DNA from: Lentisphaerota bacterium
Lineage (GTDB): Bacteria; Verrucomicrobiota; Kiritimatiellia; RFP12; UBA3636
Assembly: GCA_022837245.1 (NCBI GenBank)
Contig: JALHHX010000058.1
Span: 1-12,678 of the forward strand
Length of the DNA stretch: 12,678 bases
Direction: 5' to 3'
Below the pieces are notes generated by a model. The model worked only from the letters and a program-made list of their open reading frames with translations, was not told the DNA's origin and made no database searches. Positions within the stretch are counted from its first letter, which is position 1. The number at the start of each line of letters is the position of its first letter. The position numbers were made by a program, and so were the translations under genes. Below, in pieces: positions 4,207-12,100 of this stretch.

Positions 4207-7200
4207 GCGCTGAACTCATCGCACAGTTCACACCGGAGAACTTCAGCGAATGGTGCCGTGAGCGGTTCGACCGCTTCTCCAGCGACCTTCATCCCGCCGC
4301 CGATCCCGGCGGCTACGCCCGGGCGGACGTCGTCGGCTACGTCCAGTCGCTCCCGGAAGCCGAGATCAACCGCCCCCTGCTCGTGATGGCCGTCAACGCC
4401 GGAAAGGAGATCAACGAGCGCTCCAGCCGCCGCCGCCAGTTCGATTTCGCCCGGCGCCAGCTCCAGGCCGCCTTGGACCGCCCGCCGGCCAAGGTCAAGG
4501 GGCTCTTCACCCAGGGGCTCTTCGCCTTCTACGACGACGCCGGCCATTTCCGCCTGAGTCTCGTCACCGGGCGCGCCGAAGGGCGCAGCCTGGTCTATGG
4601 CGACTGCAGGCGCCAGTCCTTCTTCGTGGCGCCGGACCGGGAGAACAAGACCTTCCGCGCCCGCATGGCGGCGCCGTTTTCCACGTGGAAACGCCTGGTC
4701 GAGGCCTTCTCCGTCGAGACGCTCACCAAGGAGTTCTACAACAACCTGTTCGCCTGGTACGAGCGCGCCATGAATCCGGCGTCCAAGGTTTCCTTCCCCA
4801 ACGATGTCGAGCGCAAGGACGACGACCGGAGCCAGCTCGCCGAACATCTCATCCGCCTGATCACCCGCCTGATGTTCGTCTGGTTCATCAAGCAGAAGAA
4901 ACTGGTTCCGCCGTTGCTCTTCGACAAGGCCGAACTCAAGGGACTGCTCAAGGATTTCGACCCTCACTCGCCGGAAGATGGCAAGTACTACCGCGCCATC
5001 CTCCAGAACCTCTTCTTCGCCACCTTGAACTGCGAAATCGACGAGCGCGCGTTCGCCATCGAAAAAGGCGCGCTCGCGAACCGGGAGCATTTCGGGATCA
5101 AGACTCTCTACCGCTACGCAAAAGATTTCGCCTGTACCGAGGAAGAGGTCATTGAGATCTTCAAACAAGTCCCCTTCCTCAACGGTGGTCTTTTCGAATG
5201 TCTGGACAAAGGCAAAGACTACCAGGACGGATTCAGCCGCAATTCAAAGTGCGTGGCGCACATCCCGAACAACCTCTTCTTCGACGACGCGGGGCTGATC
5301 ACGCTCTTCGCCCGTTACGACTTCACCGTGGACGAGAACTCGCCCAACGACGCCGATGTGGCGCTTGATCCCGAACTCCTCGGCAAGGTCTTCGAGAACC
5401 TGCTGGGCGCCTACAACCCGGAGACCAAACAGACCGCCCGCAAGCAGAGCGGCTCCTTCTACACCCCCCGCGAGATCGTCAACTACATGGTGGACGAAAG
5501 CCTCAAGGCCCACCTGCTGACCATGATGGAAAAGGAGGGGCAGGCCAATGTGGGGCAGGCATTCCTGCCTGCCGATGCGCAGACAGGAATGTCTGCGCCA
5601 CTTTCTTCGTCTGCGCCACTCTCCGAGCGCATCGCGGCGCTTCTGGGTCCTGATGAACAGGACGTGCCCTTCACCGACACCGAGCGCCGCAACTTGGTCG
5701 AAGCCATCTACCGCTGCCGCATTCTGGACCCCGCCTGCGGCTCCGGCGCCTTTCCCATGGGCGTCTTGCTCAAGATGGTTCGCCTGCTCCAGCGCCTCGA
5801 CGAGAAGAACGCGCTCTGGCGCGAGATCGTGCTGGCCGAAGCGGACAAAGCCCTCGCCGAGGCCGAGAACCTCGACGCCGACGAGAAAGCCGCGCGCCGC
5901 CGCCGCATCACCGAGAGTTTCGACCAGAGCGTGAACGATCCCGACTACGCCCGCAAACTCTACCTGATCGAGAACTGCATCTTCGGCGTGGACATCCAGT
6001 CCATCGCCGTTCAGATTTCCAAGCTCCGCGCCTTCATCACCCTCGTCTGCGACCAGCGGCCGACCGCGGACCCCGCCAGGAACTACGGCATGCTGCCCCT
6101 GCCGAATCTCGAAACGAAGTTCGTCGCCGCCAACACCCTCATCGGTCTGGAAGCCGACTTCGCCGACGGACTCAAGACCGCGGATGGCGCCAGTCTCCTG
6201 AACGACCCGGAACTGCACCGCCTGCGCGCGGAGCTCGCCACCGTCCGCCACCGGCACTTCCGGGCGCGCAACGCGCGGGAGAAAAACAAGTGCCGCGCCC
6301 AGGACGAGAAACTCAGAGACCAGATCAAGACCCGGCTCGTCAAGATCGCCTCCCAGCCCGACGCCCACAAAATCGCCCTGTGGCAGGCGGAAATCGGGAA
6401 ACTCCGGCAGCAGCGCCGAGCCGTCGAACCGGAAGACTGGCAGGAGGTCGTCCAGACCACGCCCACGCAAATCAGCTTTTTCGAGACGGCGCCGGAACCC
6501 GTGCAGACCACCCTGCGCGTGGACGTGAACCAGGAGAAGCGTGATCGGATCGACGACACCATCCGCCGCCTCGCTGGCGACATCGAAAACGAGCAGAACC
6601 GCGCCAGGAACAAGAGCGCTTTCCTGCACGAGGCCGACCGCCTCGCCGCCTGGGATCCCTACGACCAGAACGCCTCATCCCCGTTCTTCGACCCTGAGTG
6701 GATGTTCGACGTCAAGGACGGCTTCGATATCGTCATCGGGAATCCGCCGTATGTTCAGATTCAAAAACTTCCGGCGAAGGAAAAGGATGCTTACGCCGCT
6801 GCCGAATACGGCGCCTTCTCAAAGTCCGCCGACCTCTACTGTCTTTTCTTGGAACGCGGCGGCACCTTGCTTTCTGGCAGTGGCACGCTGTGCTACATCA
6901 CATCCAACAAATTCTTCCGTTCGGGTTATGGCAAGCCGTTGCGTCAACTCCTCACCAGCGAATACTCGCTTCATCGCCTAATTGACTTTGGGGAGCTTCC
7001 CGTCTTCGAAGCTGGAACCGATCCCGTGATCATCCAGTTCGGTAGAGAAGCGCGGGCCGGTTTTCTTGCCGCCACGATCAAGAATGCGGACGACATCCAG
7101 AATGTTTCCCAGGCCGTTACGGTCCTTGGCCGTACAATGGGGCCGGATGAGCTTTCCCAGGACGGCTGGTCTCTCAGCGGACGGGAAGCCGCCGGCATCC

Positions 7201-8120
7201 TGGAGAAGATGCGGCTCAACAGTACGCCGCTCGGCGAGTACGTTAAGGGCGAGATATACTACGGAATCAAAACAGGACTGAACGAAGCATTTGTGTTGGA
7301 TGACGCGACCCGCAAGGTGCTGATTGCAGCCGACCCCAAGAGCCAAGAGATCATCAAGCCGCTGGCTAAAGGCGATGATGTCCGGAAGTGGCACATCCGC
7401 AACAAGGGGCGCTGGATCATCCTGACGAAGATCGGCGTGGACATCAAACGTTACCCGGCTGTCTTCGCCCACCTGAAGAAGTGGGAACACGATCTCAAGG
7501 CCCGCGAGGACCAAGGCAATCACTGGTGGGAACTGCGGGCGTGTGCGTATTATGATGTTTTTGTGCAACCAAAGATTGTGTACCCAGAGATAGCACGTGA
7601 GTCTCGGTTTGCATTGGACTTCAGTGGCATCCACCCGCTCAAAACAGTATTTTCTATAGCGTCTTCGGAGTGTTTTTTGCTTGGAGTGCTCAACTCAAAA
7701 GCGGCTTGGCATTTTCTGAAGAACACTTGTTCTTCTCTTGGTGATCCCGAAAAGGGCGGGCGCTTGCTTATGCAGGCGATCTATTTGGAGACCTTGCCCA
7801 TCCCCGCAGCAACGCCAGAAGATCAATTGGTGGTAGCGAATCTTGTTAACCGCATTCTCGCAGCGAAGGAGGCCTATCCCGCCGCCGACACGTCCGCCAT
7901 GGAGCGGGAGATCGACGAGATCGTGTATCGTCTCTACGGCCTGACCCCTGACGAGATCGCGATTGTGGAAGGGCGGGAGCCGGGCGCGAAGAAGGCGGCG
8001 GCCAAAAAGGCGGGGCAGGAATGCCTGCCCGCCCGGGATTCGCAGACAGGAATGTCTGCGCCACCTTCGGGGCGGAAGCCGCGGAAGAGCGTGCTGACGG
8101 AGGATCCGGATTTGGCGTGA
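4203..8120 (+). CDS. type IIG/Eco57I-like adenine-specific DNA methyltransferase with TaqI-like specificity region
   Basis: A 1305-residue restriction-modification enzyme that methylates adenine N6 using SAM and recognises a DNA target. Start: GGGAGG (4191-4196) suits GTG 4203 (6-nt gap) far better than ATG 4197, which it touches. From GTG: an N-terminal region (to ~190; SLVTGRAEGRS, RRQSFFVAPDRENKTFRAR) of the kind found in fused enzymes; a helical region; motif X FYTPREIVNYM (419); motif I DPACGSGAF (509-517); acidic motif FGVD (597); catalytic motif IV NPPYV (847-851); specificity region starting YYGIKTGLNEAF (about 1019); conserved tail IDEIVYRLYGLTPDEIAIVEG (from 1237). No PD-(D/E)XK nuclease motif is obvious, so cleavage may rest with the PLD-helicase two genes downstream. 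A double-hairpin repeat is inserted in frame twice (from residue 450 and from residue 1270). The specificity region is AT-richer than the rest (46% GC at 7561-7680). DISARM DrmMI and BREX PglX are similar in architecture, but their partner genes are not seen here. Confidence 0.9.
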   Translation: MSAELIAQFTPENFSEWCRERFDRFSSDLHPAADPGGYARADVVGYVQSLPEAEINRPLLVMAVNAGKEINERSSRRRQFDFARRQLQAALDRPPAKVKGLFTQGLFAFYDDAGHFRLSLVTGRAEGRSLVYGDCRRQSFFVAPDRENKTFRARMAAPFSTWKRLVEAFSVETLTKEFYNNLFAWYERAMNPASKVSFPNDVERKDDDRSQLAEHLIRLITRLMFVWFIKQKKLVPPLLFDKAELKGLLKDFDPHSPEDGKYYRAILQNLFFATLNCEIDERAFAIEKGALANREHFGIKTLYRYAKDFACTEEEVIEIFKQVPFLNGGLFECLDKGKDYQDGFSRNSKCVAHIPNNLFFDDAGLITLFARYDFTVDENSPNDADVALDPELLGKVFENLLGAYNPETKQTARKQSGSFYTPREIVNYMVDESLKAHLLTMMEKEGQANVGQAFLPADAQTGMSAPLSSSAPLSERIAALLGPDEQDVPFTDTERRNLVEAIYRCRILDPACGSGAFPMGVLLKMVRLLQRLDEKNALWREIVLAEADKALAEAENLDADEKAARRRRITESFDQSVNDPDYARKLYLIENCIFGVDIQSIAVQISKLRAFITLVCDQRPTADPARNYGMLPLPNLETKFVAANTLIGLEADFADGLKTADGASLLNDPELHRLRAELATVRHRHFRARNAREKNKCRAQDEKLRDQIKTRLVKIASQPDAHKIALWQAEIGKLRQQRRAVEPEDWQEVVQTTPTQISFFETAPEPVQTTLRVDVNQEKRDRIDDTIRRLAGDIENEQNRARNKSAFLHEADRLAAWDPYDQNASSPFFDPEWMFDVKDGFDIVIGNPPYVQIQKLPAKEKDAYAAAEYGAFSKSADLYCLFLERGGTLLSGSGTLCYITSNKFFRSGYGKPLRQLLTSEYSLHRLIDFGELPVFEAGTDPVIIQFGREARAGFLAATIKNADDIQNVSQAVTVLGRTMGPDELSQDGWSLSGREAAGILEKMRLNSTPLGEYVKGEIYYGIKTGLNEAFVLDDATRKVLIAADPKSQEIIKPLAKGDDVRKWHIRNKGRWIILTKIGVDIKRYPAVFAHLKKWEHDLKAREDQGNHWWELRACAYYDVFVQPKIVYPEIARESRFALDFSGIHPLKTVFSIASSECFLLGVLNSKAAWHFLKNTCSSLGDPEKGGRLLMQAIYLETLPIPAATPEDQLVVANLVNRILAAKEAYPAADTSAMEREIDEIVYRLYGLTPDEIAIVEGREPGAKKAAAKKAGQECLPARDSQTGMSAPPSGRKPRKSVLTEDPDLA
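5550..5601 (+). repeat. double-hairpin REP-like repeat, copy 1, inside the methyltransferase gene
   Basis: Two hairpins in tandem, each 7-bp stem with 4-nt loop: GCAGGCA-TTCC-TGCCTGC (5555-5572) and GCAGACA-GGAA-TGTCTGC (5579-5596). The whole element is also an imperfect inverted repeat bounded by GTGG and CCAC. It is translated as VGQAFLPADAQTGMSAP, lengthening the linker between motif X and motif I. A 12-bp piece of its right end (GTCTGCGCCACT) is duplicated at 5609-5620. The reading frame is preserved, so this is a tolerated insertion. Confidence 0.85.
8010..8064 (+). repeat. double-hairpin REP-like repeat, copy 2, at the 3' end of the methyltransferase gene
   Basis: First hairpin GGGCAGG-AATG-CCTGCCC (8013-8030); second hairpin GCAGACA-GGAA-TGTCTGC (8042-8059), identical to that of copy 1. 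It encodes AGQECLPARDSQTGMSAPP in the same reading frame register as copy 1. The 16-bp core of the first hairpin (8014-8029) is the exact reverse complement of the equivalent core in copy 1 (5554-5569). It lies in the poorly conserved lysine/alanine-rich tail of the protein, about 20 codons before the stop. Confidence 0.85.
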
Positions 8121-8137
8121 TCGGGGGAGGTGTTATC

Positions 8138-8164
8138 CAACCGGTAACAAATTGTTACCAGTTG
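8138..8164. promoter_or_regulatory. 27-bp operator-like palindrome before the DUF1016 gene
   Basis: GGTAACAA-A-TTGTTACC (8143-8159) is a perfect 8-1-8 inverted repeat, extended by CAAC (8138-8141) and GTTG (8161-8164) across one mismatched position. It lies in the 61-bp gap between the methyltransferase stop and the DUF1016 start. Its AT content and one-base centre fit a dimeric repressor site better than a terminator, since no T-run follows. A hairpin acting in mRNA processing is the alternative. No regulator gene is present in the window. Confidence 0.45.
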
Positions 8165-8196
8165 AAGATGGGAGTCGGACGATGAATCAGGAAGCA

Positions 8197-8268
8197 CGAA
8201 TGCACGCGAATCGACGCAAATCCGAGGTGAAGGCCACATCAGTTCCAACACCCATTGGCGTGCATTCG
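8197..8268. repeat. inverted repeat spanning the DUF1016 N-terminal codons
   Basis: CGAATGCACGC (8197-8207) is exactly complementary to GCGTGCATTCG (8258-8268). Each arm continues into further ACGCGAATC- or TTCGCGTTCATTCG-type sequence. The repeat encodes MHANRR and VHSRSF at the protein N-terminus, ahead of the conserved domain. It resembles dispersed intergenic repeat sequence that has been absorbed into the reading frame. Confidence 0.5.
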
Positions 8269-8568
8269 CGTTCATTCGCGGATAACCCAGAACTGTTCGA
8301 CCGCATCGTTACGATCCTCGAGCAGGCGCGGGGGGCCGTGGTCCGCGCGGTCAACACCAACATGGTGCTGGCGTACTGGATGATCGGTCGGGAGATCGTT
8401 CACGACCTTCAGGCGGGCGAGGAACGCGCGGAATACGGCAAACAGGTGTTGGCCGATTTGTCGTCGCGACTGACACAGCGGTATGGAAACGGTTTTTCCG
8501 TCCCCAACCTTCAGAATTTCAGAAAGTTCTATCTTGCCTATAGCACACGGGTCACGATGGGTGCCGAC

Positions 8569-8685
8569 ATTCAGTACCCGGCGGGTACCAAATCCACGGA
8601 CGATCCAATTCAGTACCCAATGGGTACTAAATCCGCAAAAGCCGAGATTCCGCACCCGGCGGGCGCGGAATTGACTCAGGGCTTC
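8569..8685 (+). repeat. three 39-bp tandem repeats, each with a palindrome
   Basis: Units start at 8569, 8608 and 8647 and encode IQYPAGTKSTDDP, IQYPMGTKSAKAE and IPHPAGAELTQGF. Each carries an inverted repeat: GTACCC-GGC-GGGTAC, GTACCC-AAT-GGGTAC and GCACCC-GGC-GGGCGC (the last with one mispaired position). The array lies exactly in the linker between the two DUF1016 domains. The 39-bp period keeps the reading frame whatever the copy number. Confidence 0.88.
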
Positions 8686-9109
8686 TCGCCTCTGCTCTCG
8701 TGGTCGCATTACCGGGTGCTGATGCGCGTGGACAGCGCGGATGCCAGGGCGTTTTATGAGCGGGAAGCGATTGAAGGCGGCTGGGACAAGCGCACGCTCG
8801 AACGGCAGGTTCACACGCAATACTATGACCGCTGTCTGCACAGCCAGCAACCGGACAGGATGATCGCGGACGGAAGGCGGCTGCAGCACACCCCGGCAAC
8901 TGCCTCTGAACTCCTGAAAAACCCATACGTTCTGGAGTTCCTCGGCTATCCGGACTTCGCGGAACTCCGCGAGTCGGACGTGGAACAGGCGATCATCACC
9001 CATTTGCAGCGCTTCCTCCTGGAACTGGGCAACGGCTTCGCTTTCGTGGCCCGGCAGAAGCATATCCGCATCGAGGAAGAAGACCGCTACATCGATAGGA
9101 AAACAGTCC

Positions 9110-12100
9110 ATGCCCGCGAACCTTTTCATCACCAATGACGCAAGCGGCAGTCTAGGCCAGCGCCTGCGCGAACTCATCTCCACGAGCCGCGAGATGCGGG
9201 CGCTGGTGGGGTTCTTCTACTTTTCCGGCGTCAAGGTCCTTTACGACGCCTTGCGCGCCAATCCGGACATCAAGATCCGGGTGCTGGTCGGCATGGAGGC
9301 GGAGGAGCGCGCCGGCCAACTCCAGGAATTGATCCTGACCTCGCGGGAAACGAGTCGCGGCGAAAGCCAGGACGCCTACATCGAGAACCTCCGCCGCGCC
9401 CTGCGCTCCGCGGCATTGGACAAGCAGGCCTTTCACGAGCGCATCGGCGCGTTTGTCGACCTGATCCGGGAAGGCCGCCTGATCCTCCGCAGGACGCGGG
9501 AACCCAATCACGCGAAGCTGTACCTGTTCGACATCGCGGAGCCCTTCGACAAGGTCAAGCCCGGCGTCTGGATCAGCGGCAGCAGCAATCTCACGCTGCC
9601 CGGTCTGGAGTCCCAGGGCGAACTGAACCTCGACCTTTCGGACTTCGGGTTCGCCGAGGCCGGCGCGTACTTCGAGGAACTCTGGCGCGACGCAGTCCCG
9701 CTGACCGAGAACGACGACGTTCGCCAGCGGATTCTCGATCTCATCGACCAGTCCTCCATCGTCGCGCCCGTCACGCCGTTCGAGGCCTACCTTCTTGTGC
9801 TCAAGACCTACGTGGAGAACCGCATGCTGGCGGACCATGGCGGGCGGATGGCGCGCATCCTGGAGGATGCCGGATTCACCCGGTACACGTACCAGGTCGA
9901 CGCCGTGAACCAGGCCATGGCCACCTTGGATGCGTACAACGGCGTCATCGTGGCGGACGTCGTCGGCCTGGGCAAGACGATCATCGCCTGCCTGATCGCC
10001 CGCCTGCTCGGCCGGCGCGGGATCGTCATCGCGCCGCCGGGCCTGGTGGGCGACTCCAACGCCACCACCGGCTGGCGCGCCTATCTCCGCCAGTTCAAGC
10101 TTTACGACTGGGAAGTCCGTTCCTGCGGCACTCTCGGCGACATCCGCGCCTACGTGGAACGGGACCCCGGCTTCCGCACCGTGATCGTGGACGAGGCCCA
10201 CCGCTATCGCAACCAGAACACCGAAGACTACGACGACCTCCTCCAGATTTGCCGCGGCAAAGAGGTGATCCTGCTGACCGCCACCCCGTTCAACAACCGT
10301 CCGGCGGACCTTTTCTCGCTGCTCAAGCTGTTCCTGCCGCCGAAGAGCAGTCCGCTGGTGCTCGACGGCAACATGGAGGCCGACTTCAAGCAGTACGACG
10401 ACGTCTTCCGGGCCATCGGCTTCGTGTTGAAGCATCTGAAGAGCGGCGATCCCGGGAAGCAGGCGGAGGTTGTCCGCAACCTCGAACGGTTGAGCATCAC
10501 CTTGGAGTTGAAAGCGGCCAACCTCGGCAAGATCAAAAAGGAACTCGGGGTGCGCTCCGCCGCAATCGCGCGCAAGATGCGCGCCGTCATCGAGCCGGTC
10601 ACCATCCGCCGCAACCGCCTGGATCTCAAGGGGAACCCGGACTACGCCCGCGAGATCACCACGCTGTCGACCGTGTGCCCGCCGGTGGAACAGTTCTACG
10701 CCCTGTCCAGGAAACAGAGTGAGTTCTACGACCGCGTCATCACGGACTACTTCGGCCCGGAGGGCCTGTTTCACGGCGCGATCTACCGCCCGATGCAATA
10801 CGACCTGTCGGACAGCGGCGAAGAAGCGCAGCAGATCAACATGTTCACGTTCATCCGCGGCCTGTTCGTGCGGCGGTTCGAGAGTTCCTTCGGTGCGTTC
10901 GCCAAGAGCCTTGACCACGCGATTCGCATGCACGAAAGAGTCCGGGACTTCGCGCGCGACACCGGCACCTTCCTGGTCAACCGCGCGTTGACGGAGAAGA
11001 TTCTCCAGACGGACGACGACCGGGAGCAGGAAGCGCTTCTGGAAAAGACGATCGAACAACTCCGTAAGAACGAAACCACCGGACACCCCCAGGTCTACCA
11101 ACTGGACGACCCGCACTTCGACAAAGATCGTTTCTTCCGCGACCTTGCCGCAGACATCAAGCTTCTGAAACAGACTCGCGCGGAGATGGAGGAGCTCAAC
11201 CTCCTGATGCACGATCCCAAGGCCCAGAGCATCATTGAAATCATTCGGTCGGTGTTCGACCACACCTCCAAGGAAATCGTCGGCAAACAGCAACGCAAAG
11301 TCCTGATCTTCAGCGAGTTTGCCGATACCGTTGACCATTTGAAGGGGTATCTTGACATCGCCTTCCCCGGCAAGGTGCTGGCCGTGAACGAACGCCTCTC
11401 CCGGGAAAGGGATCGCGTCGTCAAGGCCAACTTCGACGCCTCCTGGCCAGAAGAGAATCAGACCGACGACTACCAGATTCTGCTGGCCACCGACCGGATG
11501 AGCGAGGGTTACAACCTCAATCGCGCAGGTCTGGTCATCAACTACGACATCCCTTGGAACCCGACCCGGGTCATCCAACGCGTTGGGCGCATCAACCGAA
11601 TCGGCAAGAAGGTCTTTGACCATCTCTACATCTTCAACTTCTTCCCGACTGAGCAGGGTGCCGACATTCACCGCAGCCGTCAGATTGCCGGCGAGAAGAT
11701 GTTCCTGATCCACTCGACGATCGGCGAAGACGTGCGAATCCTCGCCCCTGACGAGGAACCCACGGCCGCCGGACTCTTCCACCGGGTGAACACCGACGCC
11801 GAGGAGCAAGAGGGCGAGAGCTTTCTCACCAAGGCCCAGCGCGAACTGCGCCGCCTCTCGCAGGCGCATCCCGAAACGCTTGAACGCATCGCCCTGTTCC
11901 CGCCACGCGTCAAGACGGCATCGAGGCACGCCCCGGAAGGCATCTACTTCTTCCGGCGCCGCGGTGCCGCCCTCTTCACCCTCCTGCACACGGGCGAGGC
12001 CATCGTACCTGCCACGGTCGAGGACGCCCTCGCTGCCATCCGATGCGAACCCGACGAACTCCGCGTACCCTTCGGCGGAGACTTCTGGCCCAAGTACGGC

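Larger units (their letters stand above)
8182..9138 (+). pseudogene. DUF1016 / PDDEXK nuclease-family protein, truncated before the catalytic core
   Basis: The start is ATG 8182 with GGGAG at 8170-8174; a TTG at 8152 inside the palindrome is less likely. In the 318-residue product the DUF1016 N-terminal domain is clear (SFADNPELF, VNTNMVLAYWMIGREIV, YGKQVLADLSSRLTQRYGNG, NLQNFRKFYLAY; residues 31-120). So is the beginning of the C-terminal domain (LLSWSHYRVLMRVD, ERQVHTQYYDR, KNPYVLEFLG, LLELGNGFAFVARQKHIRI; 171-298). In intact relatives YID is followed by LVFYN and, further on, a DLK-type motif that completes the nuclease site. Here YID (303-305) is followed at once by RKTVHAREPFHHQ, read out of the next gene's start, so about 80-100 residues are missing. 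Residues 130-168 are three 13-residue repeats. The first ~30 residues are encoded by repeat-like DNA. Probably catalytically dead, though the N-terminal domain could still act. It overlaps the helicase start by 29 bp. Confidence 0.8.

Noticed and set aside
5244..6629. 461-codon minus-strand frame, and another at 4149-5168
   Set aside because: Both lie opposite the methyltransferase and show the same composition-driven openness; the plus-strand motifs X and I lie within or beside them.
8569..8685. Frameshift or assembly noise in the DUF1016 gene
   Set aside because: The 39-bp period, preserved frame and conserved palindromes show a true tandem repeat, and both flanking domains remain in frame.
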